Positions 1-7,861 of a stretch of 64,000 bases of DNA are shown here, in pieces. The position numbers and the translations under genes were made by a program. The notes under the pieces are model-generated. The model had not been told where the DNA came from. It searched no databases and worked only from the letters and a program-made list of their open reading frames with translations. Location of the stretch: assembly GCF_038050405.1 (NCBI RefSeq), contig NZ_CP150900.1, positions 2,232,001 through 2,296,000 on the forward strand, read 5' to 3'. The stretch's first letter is position 1, and every line of letters starts with the position of its first letter. The stretch comes from Paraburkholderia sp. IMGN_8. GTDB taxonomy: Bacteria; Pseudomonadota; Gammaproteobacteria; Burkholderiales; Burkholderiaceae.

Positions 1-1151
1 GCTCGACCTTCAAGCCGTTCGTCTATGCCGCGGCATTCGAAGACGGCGCCAAACCTGCCGATACGTTCGTGGACAAGCCCGTCGAAATCCCGCTGGCGGG
101 CGGCGAGATCTGGCGGCCGAGCGACGAAGACGAGCCGAGCGGCCGCGCCATCAGTCTGCGCGACGGTCTCGCTTATTCGCGCAACCGGATTACCGCTCAG
201 CTGATGGAGACAGTCGGTCCGGCCAAGGTCGCGCGGCTGGCTCGCGCAATGGGCGTGCGCGACAGCGAGCTCGATCCGGTGCCGTCGCTGGCATTGGGCA
301 CGAGCCCCGTGACGCTGAAGGAAATGGTGTCGGCCTACGGCACGATCGCCAACATCGGCGGCTATGTGGAGCCGGTGATGGTCACACGCATCGAAGATCG
401 CAAGGGCGAAGTGCTGGCCGAGTTCGCGCCCGCGTCACCCAGACAGGAATTGCCGGCCGACGCCGCTCGAACGCTGGTGGACGTGATGCGCGACGTGATC
501 AGCCGGGGGACGGGTTCGAGTATCCGCAGCCGCTTCGGCGTGCGCGGCGATGTCGCCGGCAAGACGGGCACGACGCAGGGCAATGCCGACGGCTGGTTCA
601 TCCTGATGCATCCGCAACTCGTGGCCGGCGCGTGGGTCGGCTTCAACGACAGCCGCGTGACGCTGCGCAGCGACTATTGGGGCCAAGGGGCGCACAGCGC
701 ATTGCCGATCGTCGGCGATTTCTTCCAGCGCGTGCAGAGGTCGAGGTTGGTCGACGTCCGCGCCAGGTTCGCGACTGAGCAGGAGCCGGGCAGGTTTGCC
801 GAACTGTCGGGCAAGATCCGCGCGTGGTTCCAGCAGCTGTTTGCACCGGCCAAGCCTGAGGCGCCGGCTGCAAGCCGCAATACGACGCGCCGCGCGCCGG
901 CTGTCGCCGCTGCCTCCGCGGCGTCCGCTGCGTCCGTTGAACCGTGGCCGATGCCGCAGCCGCCGCTCATTCCACAGGCGCCGGCGTCCGCGCCTCTGCC
1001 GGCCGGCGAGCACATCGACGGACAGGCGCCCGCAGGCGGCGAGCCTGCGTCCGCGCCGACGCCCACGCCGGATGACGTGACGCCGGCAGACGCGGGCAGC
1101 ACGGCAAACGATCCTTCGAACGCGCCCGCCAGTACCGGCACATCGCCTTGA
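1..1151 (+). CDS. mrcA: Penicillin-binding protein 1A, C-terminal part (5' end outside window)
   Basis: Transpeptidase half of a class A PBP, which polymerises and cross-links peptidoglycan in the periplasm from an inner-membrane anchor. The window opens at the active-site serine: the S-T-F-K motif is at bases 3-14, the S-R-N motif at 177-185 and K-T-G-T at 561-572, giving the complete SxxK/SxN/KTG triad of penicillin-binding enzymes. The last roughly 100 residues form an Ala/Pro-rich, low-complexity periplasmic tail. The glycosyltransferase half lies upstream and is not seen. The gene converges on the trehalase, with a hairpin between them. The class A assignment rests on the wording around the motifs (FKPFVYAAA, GKTGTTQ). 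Confidence 0.9.
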   Translation, partial: STFKPFVYAAAFEDGAKPADTFVDKPVEIPLAGGEIWRPSDEDEPSGRAISLRDGLAYSRNRITAQLMETVGPAKVARLARAMGVRDSELDPVPSLALGTSPVTLKEMVSAYGTIANIGGYVEPVMVTRIEDRKGEVLAEFAPASPRQELPADAARTLVDVMRDVISRGTGSSIRSRFGVRGDVAGKTGTTQGNADGWFILMHPQLVAGAWVGFNDSRVTLRSDYWGQGAHSALPIVGDFFQRVQRSRLVDVRARFATEQEPGRFAELSGKIRAWFQQLFAPAKPEAPAASRNTTRRAPAVAAASAASAASVEPWPMPQPPLIPQAPASAPLPAGEHIDGQAPAGGEPASAPTPTPDDVTPADAGSTANDPSNAPASTGTSP

Positions 1152-1205
1152 GGTTCGATCATCCTGGATACGCTGTAGTGGCCAGACGTACCACAGCGTT
1201 GGCGA

Positions 1206-1236
1206 GGCGCACACGTCACCCACGGCCGTGTGCGCC
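1206..1236. terminator. Hairpin between convergent PBP and trehalase genes
   Basis: A perfect 10-bp stem, 1206-1215 pairing with 1227-1236 (GGCGCACACG / CGTGTGCGCC), closes an 11-base loop. It sits between the PBP stop (1151) and the trehalase stop (1255), where a bidirectional terminator would be expected. There is no clear T run on either side, so termination is inferred. Confidence 0.45.
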
Positions 1237-1254
1237 CCTTGCCGCGCCGGGACG

Positions 1255-2928
1255 CTACTCGCCCGGGCTATACAGATCGAGCAGCTTGAGCGTCACGCCG
1301 TTGGTCCAGCCGAAGCCGTCCTGCAACGGATACTCGCCACCGCCTCCGCCGCCGGTTCCCGCGCCTTCGACCACGTACTTCTCGACCAGCTTCTTGTCGG
1401 ACGCATAGACGTCCTTGACGTCGGCGAGAAACCGCGTGCCGATCTGTTGCGCGAGCGCGTCCTGTCCATAACGCTTCAGACCTTCGACCGCAATCCAGTG
1501 CAGCGGCGCCCAGCCGTTCGGCGCGTCCCATTGCTGCGTCGTGTTGTAGGTGGTCGTCACGAGGCCGCCTGGCTGCAGAAGTGTCGATTGCACCTGCCTG
1601 GCCGTCTTCCGCGCACGTTCCGGCCATGCCACGCCCGCGAACAGCGGATACAGCATCGCCGCCGTCTTGTTGTCGCGTGGCTTCGCGAGCTGCCAGTCGT
1701 AGTCCCCGTAGTAGCCATTGGCATTCCACAGATAACGGTTGATGCCGACCGCCCGTTTTGCCGCGCGTTCGGCGAACTCGCCCACGCAGCGGAAATCGCG
1801 GGTTTCGCCACAGCCTCTCGCGATGGTCGTTTCAAGGTGGAACATCAGGCTGTTCAGATCGACCGGAATGATCGACGTGGTGCGGACCGTCGCGAGCGTC
1901 ATGTTGTCGCCGAACCAGCGTGAGCTGAAATCCCAACCGCTCTCCGCGGTCGCGCGCAGTTCACGGTAGACCTCGTTTGGCGAGCGGCCCGTGGCTTGCT
2001 GCGCGGTCTTCACGTCTTCCAGATACGACTCGTCACGCGGGGTGTCGAGTTCGTCCCAATAGCGGTTGAGCACCGTCCGGTCCGGCATCACCACGACGTT
2101 GCGCGTCGCGTTGCCCGGCTGGGTCGAGTCGGCGCCTTGCATCCAGTACGCGTACTCCTTGCGCAAAGCGGGGAGATATTTCTGATAGACCTTGCCGCCT
2201 TCGACTTTCGCCGCGAGCGTCACCATGTACGAGAAGAATGGCGGCTGCGAACGGTCCAGGTAATACGTGCGATTGCCGTTCGGGATGTGGCCGAATGTGT
2301 TGATCTCATACGCGAAGTTGTCGAGCATGTTGTCGACGAGATCTTCGCGGCCGGCTTCCTGGAGTCCCAGCATCGTGAACCAGGTGTCCCAGTAGTAGCC
2401 CTCGCGGAAGCGTCCACCCGGCACGACATACGGTTTCGGCAAGGGAATCAGTGAACTGTTCGCCGGCGTGCTCGTCGTGGTGCGCGTGAGCGCGGGCCAC
2501 AGCCAGTCGATGTGTTCGCGCAGCGTCTGATTCGGGGGTGGCGTGATGACCGGCTCGCTCGGCGGCGTGAAGTACTGGTTGACGAAGCTCGCCAGCGAAA
2601 AGCCTGGATTGTTCTTCTGCTGTTCGTACAACTGCACGATCGCGGCAGGGTCCGCATTCGGCGTTGCATCGACGAAGGTCTTCTGATCGGGATAGATCTG
2701 CGCGGTTTGCACGGCGACGAACAGGTCGCCGTACAGCACGCTCGGAGCAGGCGGAAGCGCTGCGCCGACTTGCGTGTCGGCGAAGCAAACGCTAGAGACA
2801 CTGGTGAGGAATACCAAACCTGAAACGGCCGCCCGATGAACGCTTCGATGTCGAAGCGCGCCGGCTGCGAGGCGTGGCGAGGTCAGGGCGATAGCAATGT
2901 TGCGGCGGACTTGCGACGACTCAATCAT
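1255..2928 (-). CDS. treA: Periplasmic alpha,alpha-trehalase (GH37)
   Basis: Hydrolyses trehalose to two glucose molecules, probably in the periplasm. The 557-residue product has both GH37 signatures: [15 protein letters not shown] near residue 175 and [10 protein letters not shown] near residue 465. The region SGWDFSSRW carries the likely catalytic acid Asp, and EKY followed by a glycine run and GEY, near the C-terminus, carries the catalytic Glu region. An export signal is visible around residues 30-50 (hydrophobic core ending SSVCFA), preceded by a long basic N-region. The start is supported by a strong AGGAGGAGAC ribosome-binding site directly upstream. It is transcribed alone, convergent with the PBP gene. 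Family assignment is secure. Confidence 0.95.
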   Translation of the reverse strand: MIESSQVRRNIAIALTSPRLAAGALRHRSVHRAAVSGLVFLTSVSSVCFADTQVGAALPPAPSVLYGDLFVAVQTAQIYPDQKTFVDATPNADPAAIVQLYEQQKNNPGFSLASFVNQYFTPPSEPVITPPPNQTLREHIDWLWPALTRTTTSTPANSSLIPLPKPYVVPGGRFREGYYWDTWFTMLGLQEAGREDLVDNMLDNFAYEINTFGHIPNGNRTYYLDRSQPPFFSYMVTLAAKVEGGKVYQKYLPALRKEYAYWMQGADSTQPGNATRNVVVMPDRTVLNRYWDELDTPRDESYLEDVKTAQQATGRSPNEVYRELRATAESGWDFSSRWFGDNMTLATVRTTSIIPVDLNSLMFHLETTIARGCGETRDFRCVGEFAERAAKRAVGINRYLWNANGYYGDYDWQLAKPRDNKTAAMLYPLFAGVAWPERARKTARQVQSTLLQPGGLVTTTYNTTQQWDAPNGWAPLHWIAVEGLKRYGQDALAQQIGTRFLADVKDVYASDKKLVEKYVVEGAGTGGGGGGEYPLQDGFGWTNGVTLKLLDLYSPGE

Positions 2929-3300
2929 GTCTCCTCCTGAGGAATGGACAACAGGATTGGTCTCCGGCGCGGCCTCTTATTCTTCTGACGATACTGAGGC
3001 GAAGGAAGGATCGCATAAAAACAGGCGCGCTTCAAACTTTCGTGCGCGGCGCGATGGACATGCCTGCCGCCGCACACGTCTGCCGCACAGCACAATTTCG
3101 GAACACAGCGTGCGCCGGCAGTGTGGAACGCATTGTTCCCAGCACGTCAGCTATTGCCAGACATTGCTGTTCAATCTCGTCACTCCATCCGACGAACATC
3201 TTCTCGCCGGTCAGGCGCTCTGCGCCTGCTCGTGCCTGGCCGCGCCTATTAGCGGCATCCGGCGCACGTTCGAGAAGTATGGCGCCCATGTCGCCGGCGA
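2929..3300. other. Upstream region of trehalase; no recognisable gene
   Basis: The first 100 bases should hold the trehalase promoter. A 99-codon frame on the minus strand (3032-3331) has protein-like stretches (e.g. GEKMFVGWSDEIEQQ) but no ribosome-binding site and no family I recognise, and it overlaps the recombinase remnant. I do not call it a gene. Confidence 0.4.
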
Positions 3301-3486
3301 CATAGGCGCCACAGCCATGCGAGTCACGCACTGGCGCGCGATGCCGAGCTCACGAGCGTGCGTGACAACCTGCGCCACGCGTCGATCGCCAGGACCTCGA
3401 TGTACCTGCACGGCAACGACGCCAGGCGCGCCCGACAGATTACCGACGCCTTCGGCCCACGCAAGACCGTACGGCGCTCTGGCTGA
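3301..3486 (+). pseudogene. Tyrosine recombinase (phage-integrase family), C-terminal remnant
   Basis: Reading from 3301 to the stop at 3484-3486 gives the last 61 residues of a tyrosine recombinase. The R-H-S-H motif (catalytic Arg and His box), the line AELTSVRDNLRHASIA carrying the second His/Arg box, and TSMYLHG with the nucleophile tyrosine appear in correct order and spacing. No start or N-terminal domain precedes it; upstream sequence is out of frame or unrelated. The stop lies 20 bases before a 38-bp Tn3-type terminal repeat, so this was probably the outermost gene of a transposon. Family assignment is confident; the parent element is inferred. Confidence 0.75.
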
Positions 3487-3506
3487 CAGCGAGCCACTCG
3501 CGCTCG

Positions 3507-3544
3507 CTTATCGTACTTTGGCGCCTCTTTCATCGAACGCCCCC
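3507..3544 (+). repeat. Tn3-family-type terminal inverted repeat, copy A
   Basis: A 38-bp sequence read on the minus strand as GGGGG... ending ACGATAAG, like the 38-bp ends of Tn21/Tn3-type transposons (GGGG at the tip, ACGCTAAG inside). It matches the copy at 6397-6434 at 35 of 38 positions in the same orientation. The G tip is on the right, so the element body lay to the left. No oppositely oriented partner is visible. Confidence 0.7.
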
Positions 3545-3717
3545 TCAAGCAGCGCTTGCTTAACCGATCCATGTTCCCCCGGCCCAGGATCTCAGGATTA
3601 CCCACATCTCGTGGTGTGAATCACCCGTCCTGGCTGAAGAGCCGGTACATCTCTGTGATTTCGTGACGGACCAGGAACCCTCGCCACATGACGGTGGGAC
3701 CGGGCGGGTGATCATGC

Positions 3718-3861
3718 TTACGGTTCAGATAGCCGCCGAGGCTGCACGCCGGCTTCCTCCATCGCCTCATAGGTACCAGCCTGGTAGGCGCCGAGGGCGC
3801 TGCCGCCCTGCAAGACCAGAACGTGGAGCGGAGGTGGTGGCGTTTGGAATGGGCTGGACAT
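3718..3861 (-). pseudogene. Patatin-like phospholipase, N-terminal fragment
   Basis: Starts at ATG 3861 behind an AAAGGA ribosome-binding site and gives 47 residues. LHVLVLQGGSALGAYQAGTYEA is the glycine-rich oxyanion-hole motif of patatin-family acyl hydrolases (normally GGGALGAYQAG). The frame stops at 3718, before the GxSxG nucleophile motif; full family members are about 300-400 residues. It is a truncated remnant inside the mobile-element zone. A following frame (DHPPGPTVMWRGFLV) looks protein-like but is unassigned. Confidence 0.65.
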
Positions 3862-4214
3862 CACGGTTCCTTTCTTTTTGCCAGAGACGGGATGGAATCC
3901 GGTGCAGGACCAGCGGTCGGCGTCGCAGGTGCTGCTCCCCAACCACCCCTTACCCCGCGCGGCCGGCACACTCAATGAATGCCAGCAGCCCGGATCACGC
4001 CCGGTTCCCCACGAGCCGACAGCACTGCCACATTGCGGATCAGACAACGCTTGCCGTACGTACAACGAGGATAGATTGATTCGAAGAAAGCACCCCGCCC
4101 GAGCAGACACGCTACCGCCTGGCGACCCGGACAGGGGTAGCCTGCGTCGGGTTTATCGACCTATTCTGGAAGCATTCGCCGTGCGTCACGATTGATCGCG
4201 GCCAAGGGGGCATC
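3862..4214. other. Gap upstream of cysteine synthase
   Basis: No gene is recognised. The last bases hold the ribosome-binding site AAGGGGGC for the cysteine synthase start. Longer frames here have no start signals and no family resemblance. Confidence 0.4.
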
Positions 4215-5189
4215 ATGAATGTACAGGATGGTTTCACTGCCTGCATTGGCAACACGCCGCTGATCCGGCTTGCAAAGCTTAGCGCCGAGACCGGGTGCGA
4301 AATTCTCGGCAAGGCGGAGTTCCTGAATCCGGGCGGATCGGTGAAAGACCGCGCAGCGCTCTATATCATCCAGGACGCCGAGCGGCGTGGCGTGCTCAAG
4401 GCGGGCGGCACGGTGGTGGAGGGCACCGCCGGCAATACCGGCATCGGGCTGGCGCACATCTGTGCCGCGCGCGGTTATCGCTGCGTGATCGTCATTCCTG
4501 AAACCCAGTCGCAGGAAAAAATGGACCTCCTGCGCGTACTCGGCGCGCAGGTGCGTCCGGTGCCGGCGGTGCCGTACAAGGATCCCAACAACTACCAGAA
4601 GATCGCCGGCCGTCTGGCACAGGAGATCGAGAACGCTATCTGGGCCAACCAGTTCGATAACCTCGTCAACCGGCAGGCCCACTATGAAACCACCGGGCCG
4701 GAAATCTGGCGCGACACGGCTGGCTCGGTGGACGCTTTCGTGTGTGCCACCGGGACCGGCGGCACGCTCGCAGGCGTCGCGCGCTTTCTCAAGGAACAGA
4801 ATTCCAGGGTGAGGACCGTGCTGGCTGATCCGCACGGCAGCGGACTGTACAGTTTCGTCAAAACGCACGACATCATGACGGAAGGCAACTCGATCACGGA
4901 GGGCATTGGCTCCAGCCGCGTCACCGCCAACCTCGAGGGCACGCCTATCGACGACGCGGTGCGCATCGACGACCAGAGTTGCGTCACGATGGTGTATCGC
5001 CTGCTGCGGGAAGAGGGGCTGTTCGTGGGCGGTTCCAGCGGCATCAATGTAGCGGCGGCCGTTTGGCTGGCCCGGCAGATGGGGCCGGGCCACACCATCG
5101 TTACGTTGCTGTGCGATGGTGGGGGCCTGTATTTTGCGCGGCTATTCAACCCCGCCTGGCTGATGGAAAGAGGACTGGCGCCGGGTTGA
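4215..5189 (+). CDS. cysK: Cysteine synthase (O-acetylserine sulfhydrylase family, PLP-dependent)
   Basis: Makes L-cysteine from O-acetylserine and sulfide using pyridoxal phosphate in the cytoplasm. The 324-residue product has the fold-type II motifs in order: TPLIRLAKL near residue 15, PGGSVKDRAA with the Schiff-base lysine near 45, GTAGNTGIG near 80 (substrate loop), GTGGTLAG near 185 (phosphate cup) and GGSSGIN near 275. It ends with the LFNPAWLMERGL tail seen in a group of proteobacterial CysK-like proteins. A GGGGG ribosome-binding site precedes the ATG. It is intact between decayed transposon pieces, so it may be a passenger or an old resident. A cystathionine beta-synthase activity cannot be excluded. 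Confidence 0.88.
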   Translation: MNVQDGFTACIGNTPLIRLAKLSAETGCEILGKAEFLNPGGSVKDRAALYIIQDAERRGVLKAGGTVVEGTAGNTGIGLAHICAARGYRCVIVIPETQSQEKMDLLRVLGAQVRPVPAVPYKDPNNYQKIAGRLAQEIENAIWANQFDNLVNRQAHYETTGPEIWRDTAGSVDAFVCATGTGGTLAGVARFLKEQNSRVRTVLADPHGSGLYSFVKTHDIMTEGNSITEGIGSSRVTANLEGTPIDDAVRIDDQSCVTMVYRLLREEGLFVGGSSGINVAAAVWLARQMGPGHTIVTLLCDGGGLYFARLFNPAWLMERGLAPG

Positions 5190-5650
5190 GGAGAGGACTT
5201 CACGTGACGGCATCACCCGCGAACCGGCAGGGCGTCCCGGTAGCCCACGAAACCGCGCCCCTCTTTCCGGCCAGAACGTCATCACGAAACTGGCCGGTGC
5301 GCTGCCGTTGACGTCGGGCGGCAACACCGCCCGTACGGCTTCAAGTAAGGGCGCGGCGACGCGACATCCGGGCGGCTGCGGTGAGCTTGCTGCACAACGC
5401 GGTCGAGCGTCTCTGGAACAGGTGCAAGCGACAATCGGGAGTCCATCATGACGGGACCGGCGAAGAATCTCTATGTCGGTATTCCCGTGATTTCTGTACA
5501 AATTACGACGGTAGGTTGCCTCAAGCTTGACAAGGCTTTGCAATCTGGCCCGATTTAAACACCATTAAAAATCAGATAGTTGCAGTTTGCCTTTTCTGGT
5601 GAGCAACGCACGAAGAAACGTAGCGCAGCTAAAGCCGAAAAGAAGACGTC
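5190..5650. other. Gap after cysteine synthase; AT-richer stretch with promoter-like bases
   Basis: No coding remnant is recognised in 5190-5500. At 5521-5600 base composition drops and TTGACA occurs at 5527-5532, followed by TTTAAA at 5554-5559. The spacing is too long for a clean promoter, but this is the only promoter-like DNA upstream of the small gene at 5651. Confidence 0.3.
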
Positions 5651-5869
5651 ATGACGCGCAGTCACCTACCTTCCGGAACCACGCACGGGTTGGACTTCCT
5701 GATCCCAGACAACTGGGCGGCCGACCAGGCGCTCGCCGTCGTCGAACTCCTCGACGATCTACGCGTGCGGATCTGCACGCACTACCAGCTCGCGCTGCAT
5801 GAACTGCAGCGCGAGCAACGCGTCCCTCGTGCGAATGCTCACCCGAACGACATCGACGATCCCTTTTAA
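5651..5869 (+). CDS. Small hypothetical protein, acidic C-terminus
   Basis: A 72-residue protein starting at an ATG behind AAAGAAG. The middle (NWAADQALAVVELLDDLRVRICTHY) looks like an amphipathic helix pair and resembles, from memory, short conserved Burkholderiaceae proteins often found beside transposases. No enzyme motif, signal peptide or membrane segment is present. It lies directly upstream of the Tn3 transposase remnant and points the same way. Function unknown; it could be a passenger of the mobile element. Confidence 0.5.
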   Translation: MTRSHLPSGTTHGLDFLIPDNWAADQALAVVELLDDLRVRICTHYQLALHELQREQRVPRANAHPNDIDDPF

Positions 5870-5936
5870 CCTCAACCGTAGGCCGACGTCTGCCTTGGTT
5901 GTCTCTCCTTTACCCCTTGCCGCCATCTAGCCGCGC

Positions 5937-6396
5937 CTTTACACCGCCGGCAACACCCCCGGCAAAATGGCCTGGCGCGCGCCCTGCGCGAGCTCGGTCG
6001 CATCGAACGCACGCTCTTCCTGATCGACTGGTTGCTCGATCCAGCCCTGCGCCAACGCGTCACTGCCGGCCTCAACAAAGTCGAAGCGCGCAATTCACTG
6101 GCCCGCGCTGTGTGTTTTAACCGGCTCGGCAAGCTGCACGACCGCACGCACGAACTGCAGCGCCATCGCGCGAGCGGCCTGAATCTCGCCGTCGCGGCGA
6201 TCATGCTGTGGAACACCGTCTATCTCGATCGCGCCATCACCGCGCTGCGTGCGCAGCAGGGCGGCACCCTCGACGAAGCCCTGCTCAAGCACGTCGCGCC
6301 CGTGCATTGGAACCACATCATTGCGACTACTACTGGCGGCAAAACAGGCGTGTCGAGAAGGGCGGATTCCGGCCCTACGCCCAGTCCATCCGCCGG
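5937..6396 (+). pseudogene. Tn3-family transposase (TnpA), frameshifted C-terminal remnant
   Basis: Two frames join into the C-terminus of a Tn3-type transposase. The first carries [47 protein letters not shown] and [22 protein letters not shown], classic C-terminal TnpA lines. Near 6320 a frameshift moves the reading to [18 protein letters not shown], the usual last residues. The N-terminal two thirds, including the first acidic catalytic residues, are missing. It abuts the terminal repeat at 6397-6434, as tnpA does in intact Tn3 elements. Clearly non-functional. Confidence 0.85.
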
Positions 6397-6434
6397 CTTA
6401 GCGTACTTTGGCGCCCCTTTCGTCGAACGCCCCC
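6397..6434 (+). repeat. Tn3-family-type terminal inverted repeat, copy B
   Basis: 38 bp beginning CTTAGCG and ending with five C residues; on the minus strand it reads GGGGG...GTACGCTAAG, the canonical Tn3/Tn21-type end. It directly follows the tnpA remnant. It differs from copy A (3507-3544) at three positions and is in the same orientation, so it is another right-hand end, not the partner end. Confidence 0.75.
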
Positions 6435-6591
6435 TCACTGGACGTTTTTTGCCATCAGCTTGACGGCGACATCGCCTCCCGCCAGCAGCGACCGGCAATA
6501 CGGGCTGAACCCCTGGCCAGCTTGCGCTGTTCGTTCCTCAGTGGCTCCTTTGGGCTATCCCGGATGAAAGGTGCGAACAGGAAACGTCGGG

Positions 6592-7134
6592 CTAGCGCCG
6601 TCGTATTCCGCCGAACCCGCTCATTCCGCCGAACTGGTGCATTGCGCTGCCGCCCCGCGTTCCACCGAACCCGCGCATGCCGCCGCCGGGAAATGGTCCA
6701 TGGTGAAAGCCCGCTCCCATTGGCGCACCGAAGCGACCGTGATCCATCTGATTGAAGCGATCGAAGCGATGGAAGCGTTCGAAGCGATGAAAGCGATGGA
6801 AGTGATGGAAACGGTCGACAAAAATGAAGCTCGCCCCTGCGCCGACGAAAAACGGCGGCCCCCAATACCAGGGATCGGGATACGGGTAGGCGGCGAGCGG
6901 ATACCACCGCACGCTACCATCCGCGCTTTGTACGATCTGCCATGTTCCGTCACTTTGCAGGCATGCGCGTCCGACGATTTGCTGTATCGCGCCGTCGATC
7001 TCTGCCTGCCCAACGACCGCACGGCAATCGATGCTGTAGGCCGGTACGGGCAAATCGCCATACGTTTGCGCGAGGGCGGACGCAGAAGAACCGAGACAGA
7101 CGAGCAATGTCCCGAAACGAAGTAATTTGTCCAT
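6592..7134 (-). CDS. Exported hypothetical protein with His/Phe/Arg repeat
   Basis: A 180-residue protein with a clear signal peptide (hydrophobic core then ASALAQ near residue 22). Residues 25-75 form a compact domain with two cysteines (SIDCRAV, GRACLQSDGTWQIV) of the kind seen in small surface-antigen-like proteins. Residues 85-105 are a hydrophobic WYWGPPFFVG patch. About 107-127 is a repeat alternating H/F/R (HHFHRFHRFERFHRF), followed by a Gly/Phe/Arg-rich tail. The repeat comes from tandem 9-bp units. It may bind metal or nucleic acid through the histidines, but I do not recognise a characterised family. Confidence 0.65.
   Translation of the reverse strand: MDKLLRFGTLLVCLGSSASALAQTYGDLPVPAYSIDCRAVVGQAEIDGAIQQIVGRACLQSDGTWQIVQSADGSVRWYPLAAYPYPDPWYWGPPFFVGAGASFIFVDRFHHFHRFHRFERFHRFDRFNQMDHGRFGAPMGAGFHHGPFPGGGMRGFGGTRGGSAMHQFGGMSGFGGIRRR
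6754..6816. repeat. Seven tandem 9-bp units inside coding sequence
   Basis: Seven consecutive units close to GAAGCGATG run from 6754 to 6816 with one to three changes per unit. On the minus strand they encode a periodic H/F-R-F tripeptide in the exported protein at 6592-7134. The exact 9-bp period keeps the frame. Confidence 0.8.
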
Positions 7135-7488
7135 GATGGGGTCCTGAATGGGACCCCGACGTTGCGACGCGCGGCGTCACCCAGCACATCGGTTTGCTTG
7201 CGCAAATTCACGCCGAGGCGGTAGAGATTTGTCACTCGGGACGTGGTTGGCTGATGAGTAAACGATGGAATATGCCGGACTATTCCAGGGGGGAAGGAGT
7301 CAGTCGATCGCCGCCGAAGCTGGCGCTGGACCGGCGCGATGTCCGGCCCGGCCCAATAGCTAAGCCGCATCAGGTATTACAAACGGTTACAGGAGAGACG
7401 CCTCAGTTTCACCGGGCACTTTTCCTGTCGCCTACGATGGTGTATCGGACCCCGCAGGCGGTCCGCATAACCTGAATGGAAGAGCACC
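7135..7488. other. Divergent intergenic region
   Basis: Holds the promoters of two divergent small exported-protein genes. No convincing operator or coding remnant is seen. GGAAGAGCACC before 7489 is the ribosome-binding site of the rightward gene. Confidence 0.35.
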
Positions 7489-7767
7489 ATGAAACGCGCA
7501 TTGGTTTTAACTGCGCTGGGCGTTTCCATAGGATGCGCATCCGGCGCGGCTCTGGCCCACGCGGACATCGGAGTCTTTTTTGGCGTTCCCGGCCCGGTGT
7601 ATGTGGCACCGCCTCCGGTCGTCTACCAACCGCCGCCGGTTGTCTACGCGCCGGTACCAGCCTATGGCTACGGATATCAGGACGAATACTGGGAGGAACG
7701 GCGTTGGCATGACAATGGCCGGCATCGTGGCTGGTACAAGCACCACCATGAGGATGAGGATGACTGA
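7489..7767 (+). CDS. Small exported Pro/Tyr-rich protein with His/Asp tail
   Basis: A 92-residue protein with a signal peptide (MKRALVLTALGVSIGCASGAA, cleavage likely after ALA near 23). The mature part begins ADIGVFFGVPGPVYVAPPPVVYQPPPVV, a Pro/Val/Tyr repeat, and ends in a highly charged HRGWYKHHHEDEDD tail. Such proteins are common in Burkholderiaceae and of unknown function; the His/acidic end could bind metal ions. A GGAAGAG ribosome-binding site supports the start. It is divergent from the exported protein at 6592-7134. Confidence 0.7.
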   Translation: MKRALVLTALGVSIGCASGAALAHADIGVFFGVPGPVYVAPPPVVYQPPPVVYAPVPAYGYGYQDEYWEERRWHDNGRHRGWYKHHHEDEDD

Positions 7768-7861
7768 TGCATCGTTGTGCCGGGCTCAGTCATAGAGTTC
7801 GCACTGTGCCGCGAGGGCATCCGCCCTCCGTGATCAGGCGCGCATCAGACCCTGTGTTTCG

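Noticed and set aside
3032-3331. 99-codon minus-strand frame
   Set aside because: Protein-like in parts but without a start signal or family, and overlapping the recombinase remnant read on the other strand.
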